From: Geothrix sp.
GTDB taxonomy: Bacteria > Acidobacteriota > Holophagae > Holophagales > Holophagaceae
NCBI RefSeq assembly: GCF_030219325.1
Contig: NZ_CP126625.1
Coordinates: 2,344,857-2,408,856 of the forward strand
Direction of reading: 5' to 3'
DNA: 64,000 bases
In this document: positions 48,000 through 57,837 of the stretch, in pieces
How the letters are laid out: each line of letters opens with the position of its first letter
Position numbering within the stretch: position 1 is the first letter of the stretch
Made by a program: the position numbers and the translations under genes
Notes under the pieces: model-generated
Told to the model about the DNA's origin: nothing
The model's database searches: none
The model's input: the letters and a program-made list of their open reading frames with translations, nothing else

Positions 48000-49529
48000 C
48001 TATTCGTACTCAATGGTCGCGGGCGGCTTGCTGGTGATGTCGAAGACGACGCGGTTGATGCCGCGCACTTCGCGGACGATGCGCTGGGCGATGCGGTCCA
48101 GCAGCTCGTGGGGAAGGCGCGCCCAGTCGGCGGTCATGAAGTCCTCGCTGGTCACCGCCCGGAGGGCGCACATCCACTCGAAGGTGCGCTCGTCGCCCAT
48201 GATGCCCACGGTCTGCACCGGCAGCAGCACGGCGAAGGCCTGGCTGGTCTTGGCGTACCAGCCGCTCTCCCGCAGTTCCTGCAGGAAGATGGCGTCGGCG
48301 TTCTGCAGGATGGTGGCCCGCTCGCGGGTGATGGCGCCGGGCAGGCGCACGGCGAGGCCCGGGCCGGGGAAGGGGTGCCGCTGGTTCATCTCCTCGGGCA
48401 GGCCCAGGGCCAGGCCCGTGGCCCGCACCTCGTCCTTGAAGAGCTCGCGCAGGGGCTCCACTAGCTGCATCCTCATGCGCTCCGGCAGCCCGCCCACGTT
48501 GTGGTGGGACTTCACCAGGATGGCGCCGCCGATGCCGCTGGATTCGATCACGTCGGGATAGGTGGTGCCCTGGCCCAGGAAGTCGGCCTTGACCTTGCCG
48601 GCTTCGCGCTCGAAGACCTCGATGAACTTGCCGCCGATGATCTTCCGCTTCTGCTCGGGATCGGTCACGCCCGCCAGCGCGCCCAGGAACTCGTCCGAGG
48701 CGTCCACCCAGATGACGTTCAGCTCAAAGGGCGCGAAGTAGGCCTGCACCTGCTTCATCTCGTCCTTGCGCATGAGGCCGTGGTCCACGAACACGCAGGT
48801 CAGCTGCTTGCCGATGGCCTTGTGCAGCAGCAGGGCCGCCACGCTGGAGTCTACGCCGCCGCTGAGGCCCAGCACCACCGTGCCCGAACCCACCTGGGCG
48901 CGGATGGCCCTGATCTTTTCGTCGATGAAGTTGCCCGCGTTCCAGTCCAGCGCCATGCCGCAGCACTTGAGGAAGTTCAGCAGCAGGGGGGTGCCCTGGG
49001 CGCTGTGGGTGACCTCGGGATGGAACTGGAGGCAGTAGATCCCCCGCTTGGGATCCTCCATGGCCGCCACGGGCACGCTGGGGGTCTTGGCGGTGACGGT
49101 GAAGCCCGCGGGGGCCACCTCCACGTGGTCGCCGTGGCTCATCCACACCTGCTGGGCGTGGGGCAGGCCTTCGAACAGCATGGAGTGCTCCGGCATGGCC
49201 TGGATGTCCGCCTTGCCGTACTCCCGGCTGGCGGAGCGGTGCAGCTGGCCGCCCAGGTTGCGGGCCAGGAGCTGCTGGCCGTAGCAGATGCCGAGGATGG
49301 GCACGCCCAGCTCCAGGATGGCCGGATCCAGGTCCGGCGCCCCGGACTCGAGCACCGAGTTCGGCCCACCGGACAGGATCACGCCCTTCAGGTCCGCCCC
49401 CGCGATCTCCTGCGCCGTGGTCCCGCTGTTGTAGACCAGGCCGAAGGCGCCGAGCTCCCGCAGCCGCCGGGTGATGAGCCGCGTGTACTGGCTGCCGTAG
49501 TCGATGATCGCGATGCGTTCGTGGTGCAT
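48000..49529 (-). CDS. guaA: GMP synthase (glutamine-hydrolysing)
   Basis: A 509-residue GuaA that converts XMP to GMP with ATP and glutamine. The class I amidotransferase domain has the nucleophile C82 in GICYGQQLL, with His and Glu in LQFHPEVTHS near 170. The ATP-pyrophosphatase loop LGLSGGVDSSVAALLL follows near 220, and the C-terminal dimerisation domain ends MTADWARLP and DITSKPPATIEYE. Length and order are normal. The ATG at 49529 has GAGGCCTCC upstream. It is monocistronic, with a 129-bp gap upstream. Confidence 0.96.
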   Translation of the reverse strand: MHHERIAIIDYGSQYTRLITRRLRELGAFGLVYNSGTTAQEIAGADLKGVILSGGPNSVLESGAPDLDPAILELGVPILGICYGQQLLARNLGGQLHRSASREYGKADIQAMPEHSMLFEGLPHAQQVWMSHGDHVEVAPAGFTVTAKTPSVPVAAMEDPKRGIYCLQFHPEVTHSAQGTPLLLNFLKCCGMALDWNAGNFIDEKIRAIRAQVGSGTVVLGLSGGVDSSVAALLLHKAIGKQLTCVFVDHGLMRKDEMKQVQAYFAPFELNVIWVDASDEFLGALAGVTDPEQKRKIIGGKFIEVFEREAGKVKADFLGQGTTYPDVIESSGIGGAILVKSHHNVGGLPERMRMQLVEPLRELFKDEVRATGLALGLPEEMNQRHPFPGPGLAVRLPGAITRERATILQNADAIFLQELRESGWYAKTSQAFAVLLPVQTVGIMGDERTFEWMCALRAVTSEDFMTADWARLPHELLDRIAQRIVREVRGINRVVFDITSKPPATIEYE

Positions 49530-49658
49530 GGAGGCCTCTGCAGAATCGTCCAGAACGGCCAGAAGGCGGTCCAGGAGCCACCTCCAGTGTGCCCGATTCG
49601 CCGTTTCCCCAGGGTCACGGCCATCCGTCGCCCGTCAAGCCCCTCGGAGTGGGAGAGG

Positions 49659-51674
49659 TCAATACCCGGCCTTCCTGCCCTTGAGGTGATCCAGCAGGGC
49701 CTTGAGGGAAGGTTTTTCGTAGGGGCCCTTGGCCTTGGGGATGGCCGCCTGGACCATCTGGATCGCCTCGTCCAGCCGTCCCTGCATCACCGCGGCCTGC
49801 ACCTCCCGGCTCAGGTCGGCCAGGGAGTCCGGCAGCCAGAATTTCAGGGGCTTGACGCCCGGCTGGGCCGGCGGGATGGAGGGGCCGGCCCCGGGTGGCG
49901 ACAGGGGGCCGGCGGGCGCCTTCGCCATCGCGGCGCGCTTCCGCAGGGTTTCCAGCAGAGATCCAAGGACACGACGGTCGTAGGCCTGCTTCGTCCCCGC
50001 GAGGGCCTTTTCCACCTTCCGCATGGCCTCATCGGTCCTGCCTTCACCCACCAGGTCCGTCACCTCACGCCCCAGGGACGCCAGGTGGGAGGGCAGGCTG
50101 AACTTCAGGGGCTCGAGGGGTACCGGACGCACGGGGAGCTCCTTGGCATCCACCAGGCCGGGGACCAGGGGCTCGTTGCTGCGGGCGTTCCGCTGGGCCC
50201 GGAACCGGTCCAGCGATGCGGCATAGGTCGCAGCCATGCGCCTTTCGACCTGGGTCATGGCGAAGCCCGCCAGTTGATGGCCCACCTCCTCGGCCTCCTT
50301 CTCGAGTCCGAGGTTCATGCAGGCAACCCCCAGGTTGAACAGGCTGGACAGGTTCTGCGGCTCCAGTTCCACGGCCTTCCTGCCTGCCTGGAGCGCTTTG
50401 TCCGGGTCCCTGGGGCTCCAGGAATACTGCTGGCAGAGCGCCATGTGTGTGCCCGGAAAGTCCGGGCGGAGGCGCTGCGCCATCTCAAGCCAGGCGATGA
50501 TCTCCGCCGAATCGCGGCTGTCGCGCTCCCGCGCGAGCTGGGCCAGGCGGAAGGGGGCGCGGAAATCCTGGGTGCCGAGCCGCAGGGCCTCCCGATAGGC
50601 GGCCTCAGCCTTTCCAGTCTCCCCCCGGAGGACCATGGCCCGCCCCAGGGCCACCTGGACCTCGGGTCGCTGGGCCGCCGCGGCCACGGCCTGATCGAGC
50701 AGCGGACGGGCGAGCAGCTCCTCGCCCGTGTCCATGAGGAATTCCGCCCGGGCCACCCAGGAGCCCGCCTCGTCGAGCACACGGACCTGGAAGTCCCGGT
50801 CCGTCAATTTCACGGTGAGCGGGAAGTCCCAGAACCCGAACCGGGACCGCTGAGAGTAGCTGGTGAGGGCTCCCTGCAGCTGGCCCAGGTCCCCGAACCC
50901 GGCACGGGCCGCAGCCAGGGGATCTGCGCCTCCCGACGCGGCCTTGAGGTAGTTCCGGAACAACCCGGCCTTCAGCGCCTGGTCATCCATGAACAGGTAG
51001 TGCACGAAAGCCCAGCTCTGCGCATAGAAGAGGCCCGACTTCTCCCCTTCCTGGTAGTGGGGGGAGTCGTGGGTGACCGTGAAGAGCGTCTCGAGGGGGA
51101 GCCGGGCCTGGTTGCGGAGCTGGGCCAGCCGGCCCACGGGGATCCGGCCGAGGTAGACATGCTCGGACCGGATTTCCGTGGCCCCGTAGAAATCCGCCAG
51201 GCCTTCATCCAGCCAGGTGGGCAGCGCGGGGAAGTTCTGGTGGACGATGCTGTGGGTGTACTCGTGGAACAGGACGAAATAGGGCTGGTCCGACTGATGG
51301 CTGACATCGAGCCGGAGGATCGCGTAATTGCGGTCCTCCCTCTGGTAGAACATGCCCGCAGGCCGTTTGGGATCCTTGCCCTCGAAGGGCTTGGGAAGCA
51401 GCCGCTTCATGGAGGCCTCATCCTCGACCACGAAGATGACCATCGGCTTGGGCGGGTCCACCCGCACCTCCGGGAAGATCGTGCCGAAGACGCTGCGGAT
51501 CCCCTCGAAGCCCGTCAGCGCCTTCTTGGCTTCCGCCTCGCCCGCATCGCTGTAGGCCACGAAATGGGGGGACTTCACCTCCACCCAGGATTCCTTCCGC
51601 CCTGCTTGAAGGACGGTTCCTTGGAGGAGGGCCGCAAGCGCCAGCCCCAGGTGGATGGGTCGGATCGCGAACAT
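49659..51674 (-). CDS. Secreted gluzincin-type metallopeptidase with TPR region and C-terminal tandem repeat
   Basis: A 671-residue protein with a signal peptide (LGLALAALLQGTVLQA, 9-24). The zinc site is H137-E-x2-H141 (FHEYTHSIV) with E157 in WLDEGLADFY, as in DUF1570 or M48-like gluzincins. TPR-like helices occupy about 300-470. The C-terminus holds two copies of a module of about 60 residues starting LKFSLPSHLASLGREV and LKFWLPDSLADLSREV, separated by a Pro-rich linker. It is probably a periplasmic or secreted peptidase. It lies 36 bp downstream of glyS and may be co-transcribed. Confidence 0.82.
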   Translation of the reverse strand: MFAIRPIHLGLALAALLQGTVLQAGRKESWVEVKSPHFVAYSDAGEAEAKKALTGFEGIRSVFGTIFPEVRVDPPKPMVIFVVEDEASMKRLLPKPFEGKDPKRPAGMFYQREDRNYAILRLDVSHQSDQPYFVLFHEYTHSIVHQNFPALPTWLDEGLADFYGATEIRSEHVYLGRIPVGRLAQLRNQARLPLETLFTVTHDSPHYQEGEKSGLFYAQSWAFVHYLFMDDQALKAGLFRNYLKAASGGADPLAAARAGFGDLGQLQGALTSYSQRSRFGFWDFPLTVKLTDRDFQVRVLDEAGSWVARAEFLMDTGEELLARPLLDQAVAAAAQRPEVQVALGRAMVLRGETGKAEAAYREALRLGTQDFRAPFRLAQLARERDSRDSAEIIAWLEMAQRLRPDFPGTHMALCQQYSWSPRDPDKALQAGRKAVELEPQNLSSLFNLGVACMNLGLEKEAEEVGHQLAGFAMTQVERRMAATYAASLDRFRAQRNARSNEPLVPGLVDAKELPVRPVPLEPLKFSLPSHLASLGREVTDLVGEGRTDEAMRKVEKALAGTKQAYDRRVLGSLLETLRKRAAMAKAPAGPLSPPGAGPSIPPAQPGVKPLKFWLPDSLADLSREVQAAVMQGRLDEAIQMVQAAIPKAKGPYEKPSLKALLDHLKGRKAGY

Positions 51675-51710
51675 GGAGATCTCCGAGCCGGGGTGGCTGG
51701 AATCTGGGAC

Positions 51711-53861
51711 CTACTGCCAGAGGCTGAAGTCCGCCACGCGCAGGAAGGACAGCCTCAGCCGGTGGAGGAGGCTGAGGCGGGCGGCGCGGAGGGCCGGATC
51801 CTCGCACTTCACCATGACGGCGCTGAAGAAGGCTTCCAGGGGTTCGGCCAATTCGGCCAATTCGGCCAGCAGTGCCTTCCGATCCGCTGTGCCTTCCAGC
51901 CAGACCAGTCGTTCCGCCAGCACCTTTTCCTCGGCCTGCGCCAGCAGGCCGCCCTCGAGGCTCTCGGCAGGTTCCTCGTCTTTCAGGATGTTGCCGATGC
52001 GTTTGGCGCTCTGCGCCAGGGAGGCGAAGCGGGCATCCTCGGCGAAGGCCGAGAGCGCTTCGCAGCGGGCCTTCAGATCCGCCAGATCCTCCCAGCCCGC
52101 AGCCAGGGCTGAACGGCGCACGGAGCCGGCATAGCCGGCCAGCTCCAGCTGGTAGGCCACGCGGTCCTTGAAGAAGGCCAGCAGGGCTTCCGTGGTCTCG
52201 GCAACGGGTTTGGTGGCCTTGGGGCCCACGGTGTTTAGCGAAGCCTGGATGAGGTCGGTGGGCGTCAGCGCCCAGCCCTGCTCCCACAAGATACGCACGA
52301 TGCCCTGGCCCGCGCGGCGCAGGGCGAGGGGATCCTTCGAGCCGCTGGGGATGAGGCCCACGGCGAAGCAGCCCACGACGGTGTCGAGCTTGTCGCACAG
52401 GGAGAGCAGACAACCCATGGGCGTGCCGGGGATGGCATCGTCGGCGCCGATGGGCCGGTAGTGCTCCTTCACGGCCTTCCAGACGTCCTCGTGGGCGCCC
52501 TCGTGCTTGAGGTATTCGCCGCCCATGATGCCCTGCAGCTCGGGGAACTCCCCGACCATGAGCGTCCGCAGGTCGCACTTGGCCATGCGGGCGGCCTCCA
52601 GGGCGCGGTTGATGTGTTCCTCGTCGTTGGAGAGACGCGAGGCGATGGCCTTGACCAGGGCCACGACGCGGCCGGTCTTGGCGTGGTAGCTGCCCAGGTC
52701 GCGCTGGAAGGTGAGGGCCTGCAGCTTCTCCAGCCGGTCGGACAGGGGGTGTTTGCGGTCCTCGGCGAAGAAGAACCGCGCGTCGTAGAGCCGCGCCTTC
52801 AGCACCCACTCGTTGCCGGCCTTCACATAGCCCGCAGGATCGTCGGTGCGGTTGGCGGCGGTGAGGAAGCAGGGCAGCAGTTCGCCATCCGCCTTCTCGA
52901 TGCAGAAGCTCTTCTGGTGCTCGCGGAGGCTCGTGACCAGCACCTCCTTGGGCAGTTCGAGGAAGTTCGCGGGGAAGTCACCGCGCACGATCTTGGGGAA
53001 CTCCACGATCTCGGCCAGGGTGTCCAGCAGCTCGGCGTCGGCCACCACGCGACCCCCGGCCTCGGCGGCCAGGGCGTCCAGCTGCTGGGCGATGCGGGCG
53101 CGGCGGACGTCCACGCTGACCACCACGCCCGCAGCTTCGAGGGCGGCTTCGTAGGCCTCCGGCCTAGCGATTGTCACCGGCGCCGGGTGCTGGCGGTGGT
53201 AGAGGCGATGACCCCAGGTCGTGTTCGTGGCGGTGACGCCATCCACGGTGATGGGAACGACCTCCTCACCGAAGAGGCAGAGGATGTTGCGGATGGGGCG
53301 GACGAACTCGAAGTCCGACTTGCCCCAGCGCATGGCCTTGGGCACGTGCAGGCTGGCGATGAGCCCAGGCAGGGCCTCCGCCAGCAGCTCGGCGGTGGGC
53401 CGCCCCTGCTTCGTGAGCGTCACCACCGCACAGGGTTCCTTCTTGCCGGCAGGCTGTTCGAAACGCACGTCCGAAAACGGCACGCCCCATTTCTCGGCGA
53501 ACTTCTCCCCCTGGATGGTGGGCTTGCCTGTTTCGTCCACGCACATGCGCTGAGGCGGGCCCACCTGGGTTTCGGTCTGATCGGGCTGCTCGATTGGGAG
53601 GAACTCGATCAACCAAGCCAATTTCCTCGGGGAGTAGCAATAGCTGAACAGCGCGGAGGGATTCACCCCTTCTGGGAAGGGGGTAAACACGGTCGGAGGC
53701 CAGGTAGGGCCATTCGGTTCCCGACGTTGGATCGAAGAACCGATGGTTTGAGCAACGAACAAGTTGAGTTTGCTTGCGAGTTCTTCGCTCAACGGCTCCA
53801 GGAACCGCGCCGGGATCTCCTCGCAGTGCAGCTCCAGCAGGAAGGTGCGGGTGGCGCTCAC
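51711..53861 (-). CDS. glyS: Glycyl-tRNA synthetase beta subunit
   Basis: A 716-residue GlyS, slightly longer than E. coli's 689. Conserved blocks include [61 protein letters not shown] and the ending [15 protein letters not shown]. It binds tRNA-Gly and completes the alpha2-beta2 enzyme. It starts with GTG at 53861, overlapping glyQ's stop as GTGA. Residues about 42-74 (containing [11 protein letters not shown] and [14 protein letters not shown]) look like an extra segment compared with the E. coli protein, and the DNA there is only about 55% GC. Confidence 0.96.
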   Translation of the reverse strand: MSATRTFLLELHCEEIPARFLEPLSEELASKLNLFVAQTIGSSIQRREPNGPTWPPTVFTPFPEGVNPSALFSYCYSPRKLAWLIEFLPIEQPDQTETQVGPPQRMCVDETGKPTIQGEKFAEKWGVPFSDVRFEQPAGKKEPCAVVTLTKQGRPTAELLAEALPGLIASLHVPKAMRWGKSDFEFVRPIRNILCLFGEEVVPITVDGVTATNTTWGHRLYHRQHPAPVTIARPEAYEAALEAAGVVVSVDVRRARIAQQLDALAAEAGGRVVADAELLDTLAEIVEFPKIVRGDFPANFLELPKEVLVTSLREHQKSFCIEKADGELLPCFLTAANRTDDPAGYVKAGNEWVLKARLYDARFFFAEDRKHPLSDRLEKLQALTFQRDLGSYHAKTGRVVALVKAIASRLSNDEEHINRALEAARMAKCDLRTLMVGEFPELQGIMGGEYLKHEGAHEDVWKAVKEHYRPIGADDAIPGTPMGCLLSLCDKLDTVVGCFAVGLIPSGSKDPLALRRAGQGIVRILWEQGWALTPTDLIQASLNTVGPKATKPVAETTEALLAFFKDRVAYQLELAGYAGSVRRSALAAGWEDLADLKARCEALSAFAEDARFASLAQSAKRIGNILKDEEPAESLEGGLLAQAEEKVLAERLVWLEGTADRKALLAELAELAEPLEAFFSAVMVKCEDPALRAARLSLLHRLRLSFLRVADFSLWQ

Positions 53862-54769
53862 TTCGCACCTCCCTTCACGGCTTCCGCAGGTGCGGGGGCG
53901 CCCTCCTCGTGCTCCAGGTAGGCCTTGGCGCAGGCGCTGGCCAGGTCGCGCACGCGCTTGATGATGCCGGGGCGCTCGGTGGTGCTCACGGCGCCGCGGG
54001 CGTCGAGCACGTTGAAGGTGTGGCTCATCTTGAGGGCCTGCTCGTAGGCGCTGAGGAAGTGGCCGTGGTCCTTGAGCAGACGCCAGCCCTCCTTCTCGAA
54101 GGACTCGAACAGGGCGCGGTGGAGGTCCAGGTCCGCGTGCTCGAAGCTGTAGGCGCTCAGCTCGAACTCCTCGCGCTGACGCATCTGGCCGTAGGTGACC
54201 GGGAAGACGCCGTCATCGGTCTTCACCTCGCCGTGCACCAGGTCGAAGATGTTGTCGTAGCCGCCCAGGAACATGCAGATGCGCTCGATGCCGTAGGTCA
54301 GCTCGGCGCTCACGGGCCGGCAGTCCAGGCCGCCCACCTGCTGGAAGTAGGTGAACTGGCTGATCTCCATGCCGTCCAGCACCACCTGCCAGCCCACGCC
54401 CCAGGCGCCCAGCGACGGCGACTCCCAGTTGTCCTCCTCGAAGCGCAGGTCGTGCTTGGAGAAGTCGATGCCGAGGGCCTCCAGGCTCTCGATGTACATG
54501 TCCTGCACCTTGGCGGGACTGGGCTTGAGGATCACCTGGAACTGGAGGTGCTTGTAGACGCGGAAGGGGTTCTCCCCGTAGCGGCCATCCGCGGGGCGGC
54601 GGCTGGGCTCCACGTATGCCACGTTCCAGGGCTTCGCACCCAGCGCGCCGAAGAAGGTGAGCGGGTTCATGGTGCCCGCACCCTTCTCCAGGTCGTAGGG
54701 CTGGCCGATGAGGCAGCCCCGGTCGGCCCAGAACCGCTGCAGGCGGAGGATGAGTTCCTGGATGTGCAT
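53858..54769 (-). CDS. glyQ: Glycyl-tRNA synthetase alpha subunit
   Basis: A 303-residue GlyQ, the catalytic subunit that activates glycine and charges tRNA-Gly with GlyS. It opens with [20 protein letters not shown] and continues with [39 protein letters not shown] and [20 protein letters not shown], all diagnostic. The ATG at 54769 begins the conserved N-terminus; a longer frame to 54841 would run through the promoter. It is followed directly by glyS. A strong promoter (TTATCA-17-TACAAT) lies just upstream; I see no T-box. Confidence 0.97.
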   Translation of the reverse strand: MHIQELILRLQRFWADRGCLIGQPYDLEKGAGTMNPLTFFGALGAKPWNVAYVEPSRRPADGRYGENPFRVYKHLQFQVILKPSPAKVQDMYIESLEALGIDFSKHDLRFEEDNWESPSLGAWGVGWQVVLDGMEISQFTYFQQVGGLDCRPVSAELTYGIERICMFLGGYDNIFDLVHGEVKTDDGVFPVTYGQMRQREEFELSAYSFEHADLDLHRALFESFEKEGWRLLKDHGHFLSAYEQALKMSHTFNVLDARGAVSTTERPGIIKRVRDLASACAKAYLEHEEGAPAPAEAVKGGAK

Positions 54770-54789
54770 GGGGGCTCGCCAAAACGAGC

Positions 54790-54819
54790 ATTGTAGCGGG
54801 TTTTCACCACTTTGATAAG
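54790..54819. promoter_or_regulatory. Overlapping divergent promoters of glyQS and the GNAT gene
   Basis: Minus strand: TTATCA at 54818-54813, a 17-bp spacer, TACAAT at 54795-54790, for glyQ. Plus strand: TTGTAG at 54791-54796, a 17-bp spacer, GATAAG at 54814-54819, for the GNAT gene. The -10 of each overlaps the -35 of the other, so only one polymerase could bind at a time. Confidence 0.55.
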
Positions 54820-54827
54820 CTCGTGGG

Positions 54828-55352
54828 ATGGTGATCCGCACAGCCCTTCCGACCGAAGCCCAGGCGCTAGCGCTCCTGGGAGAGCGCCTGTGGCGCGAGA
54901 CCTACACGGGGCTGATTCCACAGGCGAACCTGGAGCTGCACCTGGCGGAGACCTTCGGGCTGGTGCAGCAGACCGGGGAGCTGGTGGATCCCGCCAACTG
55001 GACCCTGGTGGTCGACGTCGACGGCGCACCCCTGGGCTACGCCCTGCTGCGGGCCCACGGGCCCAAGGTGGCCACCGCCGCGGTGCCCTTCGAACGACCG
55101 CTTGAAGTGGCCCGCTTCTACGTGGATCGCACCCTGCATGGCCGCGGCGCAGCCCAGGCGCTGATGGCGGAAGTGCTCGCACGGGCCGGGGCCGCGGGGC
55201 ACGACGGCGTCTGGCTGCAGGTCTGGGAGCAGAATCCCCGCGCCATCCGCTTCTACGCCAAGGTCGGCTTCATCGATGCGGGCGACGCCACCTACCGCAT
55301 CGGCGAACAGGTGGACCGGGACCGGCTGCTGGTGCAGGCGCTGACGGCGTAG
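54828..55352 (+). CDS. GNAT-family N-acetyltransferase
   Basis: A 174-residue acetyltransferase. The acetyl-CoA loop is [15 protein letters not shown] (about 98-112; R-G-x-G-A type), preceded by VARFYV, and [19 protein letters not shown] is motif B. The substrate, perhaps a small molecule or a protein N-terminus or lysine, cannot be deduced. The ATG at 54828 is 9 nt after a GATAAG -10-like element, so the leader would be about 2 nt. It is divergent from glyQS, and the following Sel1 gene faces it. Confidence 0.88.
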   Translation: MVIRTALPTEAQALALLGERLWRETYTGLIPQANLELHLAETFGLVQQTGELVDPANWTLVVDVDGAPLGYALLRAHGPKVATAAVPFERPLEVARFYVDRTLHGRGAAQALMAEVLARAGAAGHDGVWLQVWEQNPRAIRFYAKVGFIDAGDATYRIGEQVDRDRLLVQALTA

Positions 55353-55383
55353 AGCGCTTGTCAGGTGCCGGGTGGGGGGGCCA

Positions 55384-57198
55384 TCAGTCCATCTCTTCGG
55401 TGGGATGGGCCGTGGGCAGGTCGTCCAGATCATCGATGACAGGCGGCGGCATGGTCAGCCGCAGGTAGGCGGCCTTGGCCGGATCATCGCCCTTTTCCAT
55501 CGCCTTCTTGTACCAGGCCAGGGCCTGATCAACATCCCGTGCGCCTCCCAGACCGTTTTCGAGATACCGGCCCAGTTCCCGCATGGCCTGAACTTCACCC
55601 AGGTCGGCCGATTGGGCGTAGGCATGCCGCGCCTTCCCCAGATCCTGGAGGATGTTTCCAGAGCCCGAGGCGTACATCGTCCCGGCGTTCCACCAGGCCC
55701 GGCTGTCGCCTCGGTCCCCACCTTTGAGGTACCAACCCAGGGCCACCTCGGGGTTCTTCGGCACCACCAGGCCGTGTTGATGGAACCAGCCGAGCTGGTT
55801 CATCGAAGCCCCACTGCCCTGGTCAGCGGCCATCTGATAAAAACGGACGGCCTCCGTCAGGTTTTCTGCCACACCGAGCCCGAATTGGTACGCCCAGGCC
55901 AGCTGATGCTGCGCACCCACTGATCCAAGGTCAGCAGCCTTCCGAAAGTGCTCCACGGATTTTGAGAGGTTCTTGGGGGTGATGACGCCATTCAGGTAGC
56001 AGTGCCCAAGCTCATACCAGGCCTGAACCCAACCACGCTCTCCGGCCTGCTGATAGAGATCGATGGCCTTGGCCCCATCCTTCTCCAGCGCCCAGCCGCT
56101 CTCCGTGAACCACCCGAGCAGGTAGATCGAATAGGCGGAGCCCAGCTCAGCCCCCTGCTTCAGCCAGCGGACGGCCCGCTTGTCATCCTGGGGCACTCCC
56201 TGCCCGCGGTGGTAGAGCATGGCCAGGCGGGGGTGGGCCCAGTGGAATTCGTGCTCGGCCGCCTTCGCATACCAGGAGACCGCCTGGGCGAAGTCCACGG
56301 GTCCCCCGATGCCGTTCTCATGGCAGTTGGCGACCCAGAACATGGCCACGGGAGTGCCTGACTTGGCCGCTTTGCGGTACAGGGCCGCCGCACGATCCGT
56401 GTCCTTTGGAACGCCAGTTCCGGTCCTGAGCATGTCGGCGAGGCTCACCAGGGCAGCCGGATCCTCCAGCGCATCAGGGTGCGTGAACCACGCCAGGGCG
56501 GCCTGGGGGTTCTTCGGCACGCCGATGCCGTTGAGGAAGTGCATTCCCATCCGCCGGGGACCATCCGCATAGCCCTGCCCGGTGGCCTGCTTGGCAAATT
56601 CGAAGGCCGCCTCGGCATCCTTCGGGAAACCCGAACCGTTCTGGTGCATCCAGGCGAGGGTCATGGGGTAGAAGCGGGATTTCGGTTGCTCCGAGGCCTT
56701 CTCGTACCAGCTTTTCGCCTGGGCGGGATCCCAGCCGATGCCCGAGCCGTACTCGTGGCACTGCCCCAGCTCCGCCATGGCATCGGCGGATCCGCGGTCC
56801 GCGGCCTGGCGCAGCAGCTTGGCGTACTCGGCGTGGTTCACGGGAACGCCGAATCCGTTCTGGTGCAGCTCCGCCAGGTGGTAGAGCCCCCGGGCGTTGC
56901 CCTTCGCCGCGCTGGACTTGAGCCACTTCATGGCCTGTGCGGCATCCTTCGGGATGCCCTCGCCACGGAAATGCATCCGCCCCAGGTGGGCCATGGCTTC
57001 GGGATCGCCTCCCTCCGCTGCCTTCAGGTACAGCTCCGCGGCGCGGATCCGGTCTCGCTTGACCTCTCCCTGCCCGAGCCAGTACCGATGCGCCTCGGCG
57101 AGAACGTCCGGCGCTGCTGGCGAGGGCGGCTGGGCCCGTTCCTGCGCCACCCCAGGCACCGCGAGCAGGAGGGTGAGCGGAGCGACCCGGCTGCCCAT
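55384..57198 (-). CDS. Secreted Sel1-repeat protein
   Basis: A 604-residue protein with a signal peptide (VAPLTLLLAVPGVAQ, 5-19). The rest is about fourteen Sel1-like TPR repeats of 36 residues, recognisable by the recurring A-x-x-Y-x-x-A-A and G-x-G-x-P-x-x-x-x-x-A-x-x-W pattern, for example AEGGDPEAMAHLGRMHFRG and AADRGSADAMAELGQCHEYG. Such solenoids bind other proteins in the periplasm or in secretion and signalling. The ATG at 57198 lies 11 bp after the RDD gene stop, so the two are likely co-transcribed. Partners are unknown. Confidence 0.88.
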   Translation of the reverse strand: MGSRVAPLTLLLAVPGVAQERAQPPSPAAPDVLAEAHRYWLGQGEVKRDRIRAAELYLKAAEGGDPEAMAHLGRMHFRGEGIPKDAAQAMKWLKSSAAKGNARGLYHLAELHQNGFGVPVNHAEYAKLLRQAADRGSADAMAELGQCHEYGSGIGWDPAQAKSWYEKASEQPKSRFYPMTLAWMHQNGSGFPKDAEAAFEFAKQATGQGYADGPRRMGMHFLNGIGVPKNPQAALAWFTHPDALEDPAALVSLADMLRTGTGVPKDTDRAAALYRKAAKSGTPVAMFWVANCHENGIGGPVDFAQAVSWYAKAAEHEFHWAHPRLAMLYHRGQGVPQDDKRAVRWLKQGAELGSAYSIYLLGWFTESGWALEKDGAKAIDLYQQAGERGWVQAWYELGHCYLNGVITPKNLSKSVEHFRKAADLGSVGAQHQLAWAYQFGLGVAENLTEAVRFYQMAADQGSGASMNQLGWFHQHGLVVPKNPEVALGWYLKGGDRGDSRAWWNAGTMYASGSGNILQDLGKARHAYAQSADLGEVQAMRELGRYLENGLGGARDVDQALAWYKKAMEKGDDPAKAAYLRLTMPPPVIDDLDDLPTAHPTEEMD

Positions 57199-57209
57199 GA
57201 TCGGCGCCC

Positions 57210-57695
57210 TCAGGCCTTGATCACGTGGGTGTCGGCGAAGAGGTCGTGCAGGCAGCGGCGCGTGGGCTGGAAGATGAAGACCACGTCCATCAGGTGGATG
57301 ATGCTGCCGATGCCCTGGACCTTGAGGACCAGCTGCACCACGGTGGCCACGACGGCGAAGGGCAGCCAGCGGAGGAAGAAGACGCGCCAGATGCTGGGGA
57401 TCTCACCGTCGCTGGTGATCATGCGGATGCCCAGGGCCCGCTTGCCGACGGTCTGGCCGTGCTTCACCAGCAGCACGATCTGGGTGATCAGAAGGACCAG
57501 CAGGAACAGCAGGGACAGCGCAAGGATGACCAGCATGGACGCGACGCGCCCTCCCATCAGGGCCATGGGCACCAGGATCGCCAGTGCGATGACCGGAGGG
57601 GCGAGCACCAGGCCATCCACCAGCGCCGCGCCGAGCCGGCTGAGGCGGGTGGCGGCCTCCACTTCGTAGGTGTCGTGGGTCTGATTGGGGTCCAT
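57210..57695 (-). CDS. RDD-family membrane protein
   Basis: A 161-residue inner-membrane protein of the RDD family. After a short polar N-terminus come RLSRLGAALVDGLVLAPPVIAL (with the R and D residues that name the family) and a second helix (SMLVILALSLLFLLVLLITQIV). HGQTVGKRALGIRM is the conserved cytoplasmic signature, and RRCLHDLFADTHVI closes the protein. I start at the ATG at 57695; a longer frame to 57866 lacks support. Function is unknown, often linked to transport or osmotic responses. It precedes the Sel1 gene. Confidence 0.85.
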   Translation of the reverse strand: MDPNQTHDTYEVEAATRLSRLGAALVDGLVLAPPVIALAILVPMALMGGRVASMLVILALSLLFLLVLLITQIVLLVKHGQTVGKRALGIRMITSDGEIPSIWRVFFLRWLPFAVVATVVQLVLKVQGIGSIIHLMDVVFIFQPTRRCLHDLFADTHVIKA

Positions 57696-57786
57696 GGCCG
57701 TCCGCTCCGTCCTTGACAGGGTGCAAAAGGTCAGGGGCCCTGACAAGGATTCTGTGGCCTGTCCGGGCGCAGTGTGACCTCGGTCC

Positions 57787-57815
57787 TTTGCGCCACCTGG
57801 CCGCCCCTGTATGAT
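57787..57815 (+). promoter_or_regulatory. Candidate promoter of the carbamate kinase gene
   Basis: TATGAT at 57810-57815, with a weak TTTGCG 17 bp upstream (57787-57792). The expected start near 57822 would leave about 16 nt before the ATG at 57838. The TATGAT contains the ATG at 57811, so that codon is unlikely to be the start. Confidence 0.45.
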
Positions 57816-57837
57816 CCTCGTTTCCCCGGGGTACGGC

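Noticed and set aside
51841-51870. Short tandem repeat TTCGGCCAA in glyS
   Set aside because: Three 9-bp units simply encode a Leu-Ala-Glu helix repeat within the coding frame; not a separate element.
48501-52112. A plus-strand open frame of about 1,200 codons
   Set aside because: It lies antisense to guaA, the gluzincin gene and the end of glyS, has no family motif, and its composition (Gly/Arg/His/Ala/Leu-rich) is that of antisense reading in GC-rich DNA.
54770-54827. T-box riboswitch before glyQS
   Set aside because: The space between the promoter and the ATG is only about 15 nt, too short for a T-box.
57811-57837. ATG at 57811 as the carbamate kinase start
   Set aside because: It sits inside a TATGAT -10 element and has no ribosome site; the conserved domain begins at the ATG at 57838.
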